A DNA stretch of 64,000 nt from Phycomyces blakesleeanus NRRL 1555(-) (Eukaryota > Mucoromycota > Mucoromycetes > Mucorales > Phycomycetaceae). Every line of letters begins with the position of its first letter. Position 1 is the first letter of the stretch. The position numbers and the translations under genes were made by a program. Under the pieces are notes generated by a model. It was not told the DNA's origin. It saw only the letters and a list, made by a program, of their open reading frames with translations, and did not search any database. This document shows positions 44,007-56,605 of this stretch, one piece after another. Where the stretch lies: assembly GCF_001638985.1 (NCBI RefSeq), contig NW_017265148.1, forward strand, positions 575,367 through 639,366, written 5' to 3'.

Positions 44007-45590
44007 CTAGTCATCGCTCTCGCTCTCGCTGCCACTATTGTAGTTTGTAAGACTACTGAGTATATTTTGTTTGGGCTGTACTGAAGGAGCAACGCCTTTT
44101 CCTTGATTGGATAATGATTTAAGTGAATTTAAAACATTAATCGGAATAATCCCCCCGGCCTTAAGTGTATGTGTAGGTGCAGACGCAAGTGAAGCTGGAG
44201 TTTGGTAGGCAAGAACATGGTTTTGGTCGGGTGGATTATGGTCTGTGGATTGAGAAACTTCGTCTGTTGCAGGTTGAGTACAGTAAGAAGAAGCATCTGC
44301 GGTTGCAATCGGTTGAGTATAACCATATATAGCCATAGCTGATTCGGTATCATAATAAGGGCCGCGAAAATCTCCGGCTTCTTCTGCTCTCTGTCGTTTA
44401 ACACGCATTTCCATATTACTAAAACCATCCTCATCTACATCTCGCTTGGTTTGTGTAAACTCAGCCGGAAGTTCGGATTGTGATGCCTGATACTGATATA
44501 CATCTTCTGTCTGCTTTCTCTCTGTTTCTTCTTCATCGCTATCCATACGATTGCCAATTGAATTTGGATCCACTGTAGCCCATCTAAACACATTCTAACT
44601 TTGTCAGTAAAAAAAAACCTCCCCCTTTCCATTTAACTTTAATTCAGACATGATTACCTGACGTTGATAATTTCGTTGTGATCCAGATTTTGGTTCATCA
44701 TAGCTTCTCTTGCGAATTCTGCATTTGATCGCGTCGCATATGTAACAAATGCAACACCCCTGTTCTTCAATACACGCACTAGGTTTGTTACATGTTATTT
44801 TATTATTATCACCATCATCATTATTTGGTTGATTTTGGATAAAGTCTAGAATATAAATATAACAAGACCCAGGACATTTACCTCTTTCCAATCGACCCCA
44901 CTCTTCAAAGTTTCTTGTTACCACTTCCTCAATGTCAGGTGTTACTGCAATTCGACCCACATAGAGTGTACGGTTCAATGTGTTGAAAGAACCTACACCA
45001 CCCATATCTTGACGAAACTCACTAACATAATTTTAAGTATGCTCGCCTGTATTTTTTTACCAACCATTTCAATCCACTTACGCAAATTTATCACGCCCAA
45101 AACAATCAATAGTTGTCTCTTGTTCATCCTTTTCGGTGGGAATTCGATGCCACATTGCACACTTGTGTCCTTGCGCACACATTCCTTTGGCAAAGTAAAG
45201 GCAGAAGTAAGCATGAGGATTACTAGTGCCAGCTGTGTCGCCTGCATCTCGTGCAACTTTGCATCTGAACTTGGACCGTAATCTATCAGCAAGGAAAAAT
45301 AAATAAATGAATGAATACAAAAAAAAGTTCTGAAACGGTCCGTATTTGATTCCTTGAAGTATATATAGATCTTCTTTTCTGTTTTTCGTTTGCTTCTTGA
45401 TTTTACCCTTTCTTGCTCCAGTCTCTATCAAGCCCTTGGTAGCGATGATGCCAGATGTTATATGCTCCACCTTCTGGCTTTCTCTCCTTGAAAAACTCAT
45501 CAATCGTTGCTTGATCAACCTAAATAAATAATGAGAATGCAGATTCAAAAAGGATGTATAATTACTTGCCTGTTTCCGTGCAAGAACCAT
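44007..45590 (-). CDS. CWC2: Pre-mRNA-splicing factor Cwc2 (RBM22-like), 390 aa
   Basis: Nuclear RNA-binding protein of the Prp19-associated spliceosome, which contacts U6 snRNA and the intron near the catalytic centre. Exons 45590-45570, 45519-45407, 45282-45082, 45021-44882, 44778-44658 and 44583-44007 join in phase. Order: the ARKQ start and W/Y-rich Torus region (NIWHHRY, residues ~30-45), a CCCH finger C72-x7-C80-x5-C86-x3-H90, an RRM with RNP2 LYVGRI (131-136) and RNP1 around NRGVAFVTY (164-172), then RWATVDPN. The C-terminus is low complexity and ends in an acidic SGSESESDD. Intron 1 has a GC donor (CAG|GCAAGT) and is 50 nt; using the nearby GT would create a stop. Complete and intact. 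Confidence 0.95.
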
Positions 45591-45759
45591 TGTATAGATG
45601 ATAAAAAAAAATGCAGACACAATAAGCAACCTTGGCAAAAAGGTCAGGTTTTTTTTTTTATTAAACCTTCCAACTCTTCGTCATGTCCTAATCCGCAAGT
45701 TGATTTTGTGACGTGACTCACGTGCAATTAAGCAGTATTGAAACACCGAATGTGGAGAG
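45591..45759. promoter_or_regulatory. Upstream region of CWC2
   Basis: 170 bp between the CWC2 ATG and the MITE-like element. It contains A/T runs and CACGTG at 45719-45724 but no clear TATA box. The promoter role is inferred from position. Confidence 0.35.
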
Positions 45760-46343
45760 CACTGTAAGAAAAAAATGCCAGGTTTTCTTAAAAAAGGGAC
45801 CTTGGACACATCATATAAAATTTATTTAGACGGAGATTGTTCTCTTAAAAAAGAATAGTGTCTTTCAAAATCGCGTTATTTTATATGATATAAAATGTGT
45901 TGACCAATCATCTTTCGATATTTTATGTTGTTAAACTAACGATGACATAAAACTTGAAATAAAGAACAAATTATGTTTTCAAGTAAGCATATAAAGAAGT
46001 CCATATAGCCCCAGCATTAGGTTTTTTCCCCTTTATTTGCGCAAGCATTCTACGCATACAAATATTAATTAATATCTATTAGCTTTAATGTCTAAAAAAT
46101 TAAACAGCTATTACAGTTTGAGGGTAAAAAGTAACAAACTTTGGTTCGCACTAATTACATGATTTTAAGTTCGTGAGTTTAGTAAATTAACATGGCCAAT
46201 AAATGCAATATCACACATTTTCATTGTATATGGAAGCCTTGGATGTGAAACATGAGACCGTATAAAATTACATATATGGTTAAATGTTTCAAAAAAAATT
46301 ATATGATGTGTCCAAGGTCCCTAAAACCTGGCAAACCTGGCAA
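45760..46343. mobile_element. MITE-like inverted-repeat element, ~0.58 kb
   Basis: Starts CACTGTAAGAAA. The outer TGCCAGGTTTT (45776-45786) is inverted at 46323-46333, and a perfect 23-bp inverted pair beginning GGGACCTTGGACACATC lies at 45796-45818 and 46299-46321. The interior is non-coding. The exact right end is uncertain because the CACTG terminus is not visible there. Confidence 0.75.
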
Positions 46344-49330
46344 CTTGTTTAATCTCCTACCAGCTTTACCATGTTTAGGTTGTTTGCAGCTTAATTAGGC
46401 ATATGAATACTGATATTGAAATAAAAGTTTATCACAGAAGACTCTTAAAGCTATATTAAGAAGTCAAGAACTCATAATCTTTATTATTGGTCCGGTAAAA
46501 CCATTGATAATTGAATATCACGCCGCCCTTTTTTTTTTAGAAAATAAAGCACCTTTATAAGGCATGCTGTGACGTATAAACATTCATAAATGAAATCAAT
46601 GCAATCAATCCAATCCAAGTAGTAAAAAACGACTTTGCAGAATTTATTATGTTTTTATACTGATATTCAGTTATTGTACTGAGGCTTAGATTTTTCTCTT
46701 TTCAAAAGTAAACAACAAGTGCTTTTTAACTACACTAACATTTTTTCCTTTTCTTTAATCAAGATCATAAAATCAATGGTACATTTAGTAATTCTTATAC
46801 TAAATAATATTGTTATAGAATAATGCTGCTATGTATATATGAATATTGGGGTAAATATATCAATGTTAATAGATTTTAATGGTAAATTACTAATCAAACT
46901 TCATTTTGATCATAATTAGGCTCGAATCTTCTAAACTATTAAAGGTATAAATGCCCAAAATGAAAGTATGAGTAAAGTGTAGAAACCATCAAATATAAAG
47001 GCTTGTATTATTTTATGCTCATTCAATACCAATTGTATGCTATTTGAAATAAATTCTTTCAGAATGCAAATACTAATTTTTTTCTTTCTTTCTTCTTTTT
47101 ATTTATGTATAGGTTAAACGCCTTTCAGTTATTGTTATAGTTTTTCGGCTTGCTTTATACAAAGTGTCTTTTAATTAGTTAGAAATACTGGGTTTTCGGA
47201 CCCAAATGAGCTTTTTTTTGCAAACTTTCGGTTTTCAGTGAAAATTGAATGGGCTCAGTTCAAGTATCGAAATGGTGATATTTGGATACTTAGACATGAA
47301 AATAAAACTTATGAACTCCTTATTAGAGAGCTTGCTATCTGGATTTAAATACTGTATACCAAAAGTAGCAAAATTCTTATATCTGTGTTTAAATTATTCA
47401 TCGACTTAGAATAGGGAGACGATGGTTGTGATGAAAGAGAAAAAACAACCATAATGACCTTGTTAACATACATTTTTACGAATAGTTGGCCAATACAATA
47501 TCTATATTAATATTTTCTTTATATATTATGTTTTGTTTCCAAGGTTTTACTGCTATTTAAGAAGATTTAAGTTATATTTACTTGTATTTGAGCTTATTTT
47601 ATTAAAATAAACATATTCAAAGAACAACCTAATATGCTTACCACTTCAATAATGCGCTTAAGAAAACATATACATAAGATTCGTCATAAGTAAGAGTTTG
47701 CAGAGGTATGGAGAACATTTTAAATTATATAGCCAAATAACAGACACAGTTTAACACACGAGTTTACCCTTTTGATAATTGTATCCCAATACTTTAGGAC
47801 AGATACTCTGGACAAACAGTTGTGTAGAGGTCCGAGTACTCTTGTATTAGAGCAAGCTTATTTTTGGTAGTTTACTTTTTATATTCTTTCTTTGGCTTTA
47901 ATGTTATACCATGCAACCTTCTCGCAGTTGACTACGTGTCTTTTTCATATGGAGAAGTGTAAATTTTGAAGATTAACTTCCTTTTACTAATTATGAGAGT
48001 GTTTTTGAGAGTGATGAAGATCATACTAGCTTGTATATAAGAGTGAAATAGGTGAAATGGAAGAAATTTAGCAAGAATGCGAAAGACAAATGTCCTTATT
48101 TACACTACACTCTTTGATGTGTTATGCTAATAATTGATATCATGTCAAGTATAATGAGTTTTACAAAGAACTAATTTATATTTCTGATTGACATTGTAGT
48201 ACATGTTAGCCAAGGGCCTCCTTCTATATTTTATGCTATGGAATTTGAAAAATATGAGGTGAATATGTCTTCAAGAATCCAGAGGATAAGGTTCAGCTTT
48301 AAAGGCTTAGATAGCCGTTAAATCTTCAGCGGATAGCTTTAAAGGGAAGTGAAATATCGGAGTTACAATGTTTTCACAAATTTGGGAATTCACTTAGCCT
48401 ACGCCTACGCTGATGGTTTAACGGCTTAGATGGCAAACTGGCTATTATCATCTTTTTTTTTCTTTTTAAAAAAAAAGTGACTGCCAATGTTTTGTGGGAA
48501 ATAAAGGCACTCCAGTTTGGGCATTACGGATTAGATTTCTCAAAGATGGAATTTCATTTTTAAATACAAAACCCTGTTTTTACGCTCAAGACTCTTCCAA
48601 ATTAGTCTCTCAAGAAATCACTCTGGGAGCACATTCTATATGCTGTCGAACACCATAGTTCAAAACAACCGCACAAGTCTATATGGCAACCCAAAGTGTG
48701 GGATCCCTATATAGATTTTAGATAACTCTAAAATAATAATAATTAAGACATAATAAATAAAGTATATCAACAGTCCAGCAAACTTTGGGTGATTTCTTTT
48801 TAGTGTATAATTCTCAACCACATGAGACGAAATAAAGCAACGCTGATAGTAGTAGTAGTAGTAGTAGTAGTAGTAGCAACAACAATAACAATAACAACAA
48901 CTTGCTTTAATTGTTTGTCGCACTACCTCAACTCATACGTATTAAAGATTTGCACACCAAAAAACAAAAGCAAAACTCACTGTATTAAAGTAGTAATTGT
49001 GTTTAATCTATTTATAGAATGCAGAACGTATAAAGTCTAAATAACCTTGGTTATGTTTGTGGGGAGGTAAATGGGTTTATACAGGCTATAAAGGTCTACA
49101 TTATTAAAGCACAAGTGTTGCTTTGTTTTCTTGACTGCTTCTTTTGGGTACCTGTTATTTCTTAATGTCTTATATGTTAAAGCTTGTTTCTTAAATAGAC
49201 ACAAGAATAATAATAATAATAATAATAATAATATATATATATATTTAAAAAAAAAACAATGGTATATATAATATTATCCTGATCTATTCGATTGTATTCC
49301 TTATTACTCTCTTATTTTACACCCTCCTAT
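46344..49330. other. 3 kb without recognisable genes
   Basis: AT-rich DNA with microsatellites: (TAG)n at 48847-48876 running into CAACAA repeats, (AAT)n and (AT)n at 49206-49244. No coding frame, tRNA or inverted repeat that I can support. Confidence 0.6.
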
Positions 49331-50079
49331 ATGACTGTATTTGCCTATATTGCAACATTCTTTACTTTTTGTGCGCTTTTGCTAGAGGTCTTTACACTAC
49401 TTGGAAATACTCACAACCAGCCATTTCTAAAAAGCCTTTACTTCGCTCGGTTAACCTTGCCAGATCAATTTATACAATTCGGCCTTTGGTAAGTTGGATC
49501 AAAGGATCCTATAGGTTATGTATACTGAGTAATATTGATCCTCTTAAAGGAATTATTGTATCGGAAATGGCAATGAGGTGACACACTGCAGTTCTCCTGT
49601 TGCTGCCTTTGATTGGAGTAAGTTTGATATCTATTGAATGCATATAACTAATTACAATTAAATTAAATATGTATAAAGCCAAAGCAGATGAATTATCAAA
49701 TATAGCCGACGCCTTGCATGGAATGAGCAATCTGTTTCTAGTAATCTTCATCCTTTACTGGGTAACATTTGGTCTCACTCTGTTTGCAATAACCATAACC
49801 ATCCTATCACACTTCCGTCGTGGACCTGATTTTTTGGCCTCGTTTTCTACATTTCTTTCCTTTCTACTGATGTTAGTCATATTTATTATGACATTGGTAG
49901 TCTCATTACGCGGTATCAACGAAGCCAAAGGGATGGATAAAAATGCCTCAGGTAATCTGGGACCATCCACATGGATGACACTTGGGGCATTTGCTGGACT
50001 CATGCTTGCATCTCTTATGTACTGCGTTACTTGCATATTTGGACCGGGCAAACATGTGCGTGAAATAGAGGAAGCTTAA
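49331..50079 (+). CDS. SUR7/PalI-family four-TM membrane protein (208 aa)
   Basis: Exons 49331-49488, 49550-49617 and 49679-50079 join in phase at two 61-nt introns. TM1 is at the N-terminus (MTVFAYIATFFTFCALLL). An extracellular loop has the family signature GLW-N-Y-C...C (W53, C56, C66), the claudin-like motif of SUR7/PalI proteins. TM2 (LFLVIFILYWVTFGLTLFAI), TM3 (FLSFLLMLVIFIMTLVV) and TM4 (LGAFAGLMLASLMYCVTC) follow, with a short charged tail. Family members sit in plasma-membrane eisosome domains or act in ambient pH sensing (PalI); which applies is not decidable here. I chose ATG 49331, since the longer frame would start at TTG. Confidence 0.85.
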
Positions 50080-50533
50080 TGATACTTGCGCACTCTGATA
50101 GACACTATTAATTCACTTGTACAACTACCTATAATCCTATACACACGTATATATATATTCTTATTCACCTAATAAACATCATACTCTTTAAAGTTAATGA
50201 TAATGATCCCTAGCTTTGAATTCTAGCCTTTAATGACAATCAACAAAATCTCGGCTGAAAACAATTCCTTGCTATATTCAAATTGACATTCTCTTTGTTA
50301 TATAAACAAATTAAAAATTAAGTAAATAACCAAAAAAAAACCAAACATAATAATAATCTTTCTTTAAAGTTGTACTCTTTAAATTTTAGCAATATACAAT
50401 TGATATCCTTCATCTTCTTCAAAACAAGTATTAGATAAAGTCATTAAAGCTTTATGTTTGAATTTATTACAATATATAATCGTATGATTATAATTATTAA
50501 GCAAAGATATTATGATATGATATATCCTATATA
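50080..50533. other. Convergent 3' intergenic region
   Basis: Between the stops of the SUR7-type gene and the WrbA-like gene. AT-rich, no features; AATAAA-like sequence at 50171-50176. Confidence 0.5.
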
Positions 50534-51355
50534 TTAGATGGCTTTTCCCTTGACAAAAGTACTAATGATCTTTCCAAAGTTTTCACCCTGGTTTCGAGCA
50601 ATCTCTAGTTCCTTGGATGAAACCTGGCGTGATCCATCTCCATTTACTATCGTGCCAGCACCATAAGGAGAGCCACCAATGATTTCTGAATTGTCAAACA
50701 AATGAGGATTGGCATAACCAAAAGGAACATAGATCATCCCATGGTGAGCAAAATATGGCACGGTTGTTAAAGCAGTGGTTTCCTGGCCACCATGCTGGCC
50801 TCCAGTTGAGAAAAAGGTAGCGGCAAATTTACCAGACAGAGCACCTGTAGCCCATAACTTTCCAGTAGCATCCAAGAGACTAAAAGAATTCATTTATTAG
50901 TTATGAAATAGTGGGTCAGTTGGGTACTTACGCCTTCATCTGTGCAGGCATACTTCCGAATCTATAATAGTTGTGTAAGAGCAGTCGGTTAGTATTAGGT
51001 GTCTATATACTAAGTAAGATAATAAACATTCAAGTTTATTTACCTGGTAGGAATACCAAAGATTATACCATCAGGCTCAGTGAGCTGTTGGACAGTAATG
51101 ATAGGAAGATCTAGCTTAGGAGGAGCGTGCATCTTTTTAAGAATTTCTTCGGATAATGTTTCCTCAACTTTAAAAGAGAAAACCAATTATTATCATTGCT
51201 ATAATTTTATTAGTAAGAGGTTATAATCTGTACTACTTACTTTGAAAGATCTTCGATTCTACACCAGCAGCCTCAAGACCCTTTTGGACATCAATTGCTA
51301 ACTTGTATATATGATGGTACAGAGAGTAAATGACAATATAGACAGTTCCGGTCAT
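50534..51355 (-). CDS. WrbA-type NAD(P)H:quinone oxidoreductase, flavodoxin-like (204 aa)
   Basis: FMN-dependent two-electron quinone reductase of the WrbA/Pst2 family, typically a cytosolic or membrane-associated antioxidant enzyme. Exons 51355-51241, 51167-51044, 50961-50932 and 50879-50534 join in phase. Visible family features are [16 protein letters not shown] (FMN-phosphate loop position), [20 protein letters not shown], a block from [20 protein letters not shown], and [10 protein letters not shown]. The length is normal for the family. Its closest relative in the window is the divergent gene at 51824, with shared intron positions, so the pair arose by inverted duplication. Confidence 0.95.
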
Positions 51356-51416
51356 GTTTATAGAATGGTCTACGGTAAAAGAAGAAAAGAAGAATAATGG
51401 AGCAATGAATCTACAA

Positions 51417-51460
<44 letters not shown>

Positions 51461-51823
51461 GTCTAATTGTGTGTGTATTTGATAGGAATGTTTCTTTTTC
51501 TTTTTCTTTATTGGTGTGTATACAAATGTTTTTAGCTTCCCGCCAGATTTAAGTTCGGGTTATTTATGTCTAAGACATGTCATAAGTTTAGTCGATAGCA
51601 CATCATTATCACGGCTAAAATACTAAAGTCGAATTGTTTCCTCGGATCTTGTCTCAGATTTGAAAAACAAAATAAATATAACCCACCCACACAACGTTGC
51701 TTGTGCGTTATAATAAAAGCCGTCAACTTTTCTCTGGGTTAATAATTCCATATTTTATTCCACCGATAATCTCGCTTGAACTTTTTAATTTCTTCTTCTA
51801 CTTTTGTCTTCAAAGTGGCGACA
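51356..51823. promoter_or_regulatory. Shared upstream region of two divergent WrbA-like genes
   Basis: 468 bp between the two ATGs. It contains an (AT)n then (GTAT)n microsatellite at 51418-51462, which may vary between strains. Co-regulation is an inference from the arrangement. Confidence 0.45.
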
Positions 51824-52918
51824 ATGTCCCAACCCAAGGTCTATATAGTAATCTATTCGCTCTATCATCATGTTCACACATTAGCACTTTCGGTATTAGA
51901 AGGTATATGTTGAGATTCAATAACATTTTATAAGCTATATATGTATATGTCAATTAACAACACAATCTACAGGTCTTGAATCCAAAGGCATAGACGCAAA
52001 GATTTTTCAGGTAGAGGAATCGCTTTCAGAGGATGTTCTTCGCACTATGCACGCTCCGCCTAGACCAAATCTACCCATCGCAACCCCAAGTCAGCTTGTA
52101 GAAGCAGATGGAATTATCTTTGGAATCCCCACACGTTTTGGTATGGTTCCAGAGCAAATAAAGACGTAAGTGTACTATATAAAGTACTACAAATTGTTCC
52201 TAATTGCATCCCTAAATACCAATACCAGACTTTTGGATGCTACAGGCCAGCTCTGGGCAGCAGGTAGCTTAATTGGCAAATTCGCTGCAACATTCTTTTC
52301 AACCGCATCCCAGCATGGTGGCCAAGAAACAACCGCATTGACTACAATAACATATTTTGCTCATCACGGAATGATTTATGTCCCATTTGGATTTGCCAAC
52401 TCTGGATTATTTGATAATAGTGAGGTCATTGGTGGATCTCCATACGGTGCTGGAACAATCACTAATGGGGATGGTACTCGGCAGCCATCCGAAAAAGAAT
52501 TGGCCATCGCTAAGAACCAAGGTGAAAATTTTGCAAAGATCCTAAATACATATATGAAGGGTAAACATGCCAGTGGTGCAGACACAGATGCCTCAATTAA
52601 ATCTATTAAAGGGTTTAGTATCAATGAATCTCGCCCCAACACACCACTCGTCAACAGCGATCATCACTCGGATAGTTCAGTCGGTTCTCCCTCAATTGGA
52701 ACAGACCTCGTATCCGCTCAAACCAATGGTCAGAACCTATCCCCAGTAGCTGAACAGAAAAGCGATAATGCAGCTGACCCCGAAACTCCTCCTGTTATTG
52801 TTACAACAAACCCCGAAGGTAGAACTCGCAATGCATCTTTTGGATCGTCTGGGGCTACTGGTGCAACAGCAGCAACAGGAGCAGCCGCCGCCGTCGCAGT
52901 AGCAGTAGCAGGAGCAGT

Positions 52919-53008
<90 letters not shown>

Positions 53009-53612
53009 TTATGGAGCAGCTTCATTAGCCAAAAAAGAATCTGTAACAACATCAAATGGCGCATCTCCCGAGACAGCTGAGCAAACACCCATGTCAGATA
53101 CAAAAAAGAAGGGTGTACGCTCAATTGATGATCACATCCCTCGCGTTCCTCCAGAAAACAACACCAAAACGACCAACATGACCACCTCGCAAGGAAATCC
53201 AAAGCCAGAAAACGCCACAACCTCTTTGGATAATGCCAATGATCCAACTACAAAGGCTACTGATGGGACTGTATTAAAAAATGGAAATGGAAATGGAAAT
53301 GGAAATGGAAATGGAAATGGCACAGCACCAACCAAGACAGACACAGGAATTAAACCAACTAATAATAAAGCAGATACCATCGAGAATCCCGGACAGTCCT
53401 CTTCAGCCGATCATATTTCTCCTGCTGATCGAATCGCAGAGCCTATAGGCAAAAAACCATCTACTGTTGGACCTCAACCTACCGAGGCTGCTACTAGAGA
53501 GAAACCGATTGTTGCTAATAATCAATCCAATCTTAATACAGCTCCGGCTCAAGCACAGAAAAAAACACAAGTGCCCAAGAAGAAGAAGAGTCTTTGGTTC
53601 TGTTGTAGCTGA
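51824..53612 (+). CDS. WrbA-like flavodoxin with long low-complexity tail and C-terminal CCS (551 aa)
   Basis: Exons 51824-51902, 51973-52165 and 52229-53612 join in phase. Residues 1-~205 are a complete WrbA domain parallel to the 204-aa paralogue, with an equivalent [10 protein letters not shown]. The remaining ~345 residues are disordered: Ser/Asp/Thr-rich, an Ala-Gly dipeptide run from a GGAGCA repeat (52911-53007), and an Asn-Gly run from AATGGA repeats (53280-53316). The last residues are KKKKSLWFCCS: a basic stretch plus terminal Cys pair, suited to lipidation and membrane anchoring. The yeast family member Ycp4 is reported to be membrane-anchored, so a plasma-membrane quinone reductase is plausible; this is inference. 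Intact; repeat lengths may be polymorphic. Confidence 0.9.
52911..53007 (+). repeat. Coding GGAGCA hexanucleotide repeat
   Basis: About 15 units encoding alternating Gly-Ala within the tail of the WrbA-like protein. The opposite strand gives a long poly-Leu frame, which is a shadow. Confidence 0.95.
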
Positions 53613-53923
53613 TCAGATTAGCTGCACTAAGGACCCAAGACCATATTAATCTACTTTATACTGATAAAAATCATCTAATACTTTTACTCTTAAAAAACAT
53701 AAACATATACTCTTTACTATCCCTCTAATGTACACGGAATATTTTTTAAAATAAAAAATTCTTGAAATATATATAGTATAATCGCACACAAACACACACA
53801 CTCAAATCAATCGTGTAAATGTCTAAAGTCGATCAAGGGATATCAACTCCATATTTCGTCTGAACCTGCAGCGATTTAGAATAGAGCCGAGGGAAAAGAA
53901 TAATAATAATATAAGAAAGGTAT

Positions 53924-56605
53924 TCAAGAACCATTGGCTACAGAGACTGCCTTGCGAATGAACTCTGAAAATCTTTCACCATATGTTGTTGGTGGGACAG
54001 ATGATATTGTTGCCTATGTATTCGTACAAAGAAAACACCAACACATAATAAAGTATCTGATTATCAATACTAGTTAAAACTCTTGATATTATGTATATTA
54101 TATTCACCTTGTTTTGAGTCATGCTTTTCCAAATATGTTCCGTCTTCTTGACAATATTGTATGGTGTTAGGATGTCAATGATCCCGATAAAGTACAGAAT
54201 ATCCAAATCACGATCATCCTTGTCACTCGAGCAATAGCCACCGTTGTCTGCGTAAAAGACGCATTGTGATTGCCTACTTTTATTAATATTATCGTTATTT
54301 AATTATTTAAAGATAAAATTGAACACTAATGTTTATAAGTCAATTCTTAATTTTTTAATTTTTTTTTTACTCTCGCTTGACTTTACTTTACTTTTTTGAA
54401 GGGGTTTCAGGCAGCTCAGAAGGATCCAATTGCTTTGGATTAGCTTTCTTCAAAGCTTGTCTGACAACAGCGGCCTTATCACGACGAATTGATACCTTTT
54501 GAGGTTCAAGAGGCTAAAAATAAACAAAGTTAAATCTTCGCCAAAATGTGAACGGGTCATTTTTTCTCTCTCTTTGTGCACCCTCTTTTCTTCTTACCTT
54601 AACAATCTGTAGCTGATTATCTCGAATGCCCTCTGAATTACCTCTTTTAAGATCATGCACACCTATCAAAAGACTATAGTCCATAATGTTCAGCTTCTTT
54701 AGAAACTTTATGCAGTGAATCATAAAATTAATGGAATCAGCGTCGCTTGATCTTAATATTCACTTTCTTCAATCCACATACCGTAACATCATGTTCAAGC
54801 TGTGTTAAAAATGCCGTCCGTTTCTCTGGGCCAAGCTGTAGTCGACAATTATGCTCAATCCAATTTTGATCTTTCATGACAGCATGAGGATTCTTTGCTA
54901 CTTCTTCATTAGGTGTCCATCGCCCAAACAACGACCCTTTGAGATCAAATATCTGATGGACATCTAGATTTGACGGGAATATGTTTTCCATCACTACAAA
55001 ATGAATCTTTCTATCGTGAGGTAGTTTTATTCGATGAAGACCATATAAACGACACAATAAGGTGTTTGGGTTTTGACAGATGTGCTAATAAACATATCTA
55101 TTTGTGAGTAAATCATCAACTTTAACAGAATGCTAATAATAATAATAATATTACTTTGTAATAGTCCTTGAGAATTCTGCGCATAAATTTATGCTCTGTA
55201 ACATTGATGGTCTTGATGATAAAACGATAATCGCGGGAATAGTAAAAGAAGCTACCACTCTTTCCTGGCGACCCCAATTCAGATAGAATGTATTTACTTG
55301 TAAGAGACATCTATTAAAATAAAACACAGCAACGCTTATTTGATATATATATATATATATATATATTTGATCTCATAATCGTTTATTAAACTTACTAGAT
55401 AATCACCAGCATCAACATGGAATCTTTCACGTATATTTCGAAACACCCAAGGTGCATAATCTTTGAACTTGAAATCATATTTCACGCCTGGGGTCAGTTC
55501 ATTTCCCGTTCTATAATATATACATATGTTTATAAGCATTTGACGAAACAAATAGAAAGGTATTGAACTAGTTGACTTACACATCAAATACTAGCTTATG
55601 AGCAGCCTTAAAATCTTCTTGGATAATTTCCCTTTTCAATTTTGCAGAAACTCGCCCAACCTGTAACCATTTTCATTCTCTTACATGTCAGTCATTCATT
55701 CATTCGTTTTCGTTTCCTTGTTTCGCATTTCTTTATATGTATACCCAAAGCAAAGAGTGATCAAACTACTGCAAACTTACCGCAATTCGAATACCTGTCA
55801 GCATATCATACCTTTATTTCATTTTGATTTTTTTTGGTAATGTAAAGAGAGCAATATATAGATAAAACCTTTAATACCTCTTCATGTGTGTGTGTGTGCG
55901 CGCTTTTTTTATTTTATTTTTTTGCTTGTGTTGAGTTACATTTAAGTTAGATCTATAGACTTACATGAGTATGTAGTTGCGATGCCCTTCAGCGACTCGT
56001 GTTCCAAACCGCATTCGATTCTCGGACATCTCGTCCTGATTCATAGACTTTTGAAGTTCATCACTATCCTTTCTACGTTGGACCGTCCGACGCGTCACAC
56101 GTCTTGATGTGATTTCGATCTTTAATGCTTCTCGTTCTTCAAAACTCATTGTTCCCAGATCAACTGTAGGATAACTGAGTTGAGTAGTTACCGTGGACTG
56201 TGGCGATATTGAAGAAGAAGAGACAACCGAGTGCCTTGGGTCATTTGTTTGATGCTTGCGTTTTTTTACGACACCTGTAGGTCCACCCCGATTATGAGTC
56301 AAAGAACCACGCTTTTCGAGCTGTTTAATCAGCAAGGTTTGGTTTTTAGGTGAAGGAAGGATATCCGAAGAGCTATTAGGATTTTGGATGGTAGACATTT
56401 GGAAGTAGTGTTTTGAACTATTTTCGGTTGTTGTAGCCACGAGTGGTTGGCTTGACCGAGTCGTCTTTAGTAGAGGATTGGTAAGAATAATCTTTTCATG
56501 ACCAGTGGAGTAACTGAGCGGCTGGTATCCAAGGGCAGGATCATTTTCTATCAAAAGACCAGGCGTTGTTGTGGTAGGACTGGAATGATAGATAACAGTA
56601 GGCAT
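53924..56605 (-). CDS. MSS4: Phosphatidylinositol-4-phosphate 5-kinase (Mss4 type), 604 aa
   Basis: Makes PI(4,5)P2 at the plasma membrane, controlling actin, endocytosis and cell-wall signalling. Ten exons in phase: 56605-55965, 55811-55781, 55660-55581, 55510-55396, 55310-55155, 55084-54782, 54705-54598, 54513-54392, 54276-54108 and 54013-53924. The first ~190 residues are Ser/Thr-rich and disordered. The kinase domain starts near [17 protein letters not shown] (~205). Visible motifs are SGSFFYY with RFIIKT (glycine loop and ATP Lys, exon 5), MENIF and [10 protein letters not shown] (exon 6), [13 protein letters not shown] (exon 7) and [12 protein letters not shown] (exon 9, the metal-binding IID). 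The C-terminal YGERFSEFI is also typical. Shorter than yeast Mss4 because the N-terminus is short. Intact. Confidence 0.95.

Noticed and set aside
44129..44434. Alternative frames inside CWC2 exon 6
   Set aside because: The traced six-exon CWC2 frame with CCCH finger and RRM explains this region.
49292..49330. Longer N-terminus for the SUR7-family protein
   Set aside because: The longer frame starts at TTG; ATG 49331 places the first membrane segment at the N-terminus as expected.
52855..53247. Long minus-strand frame with a poly-Leu run
   Set aside because: It is the antisense of the GGAGCA repeat in the tail of the plus-strand WrbA-like gene, which has splice-consistent exons and a conserved domain.
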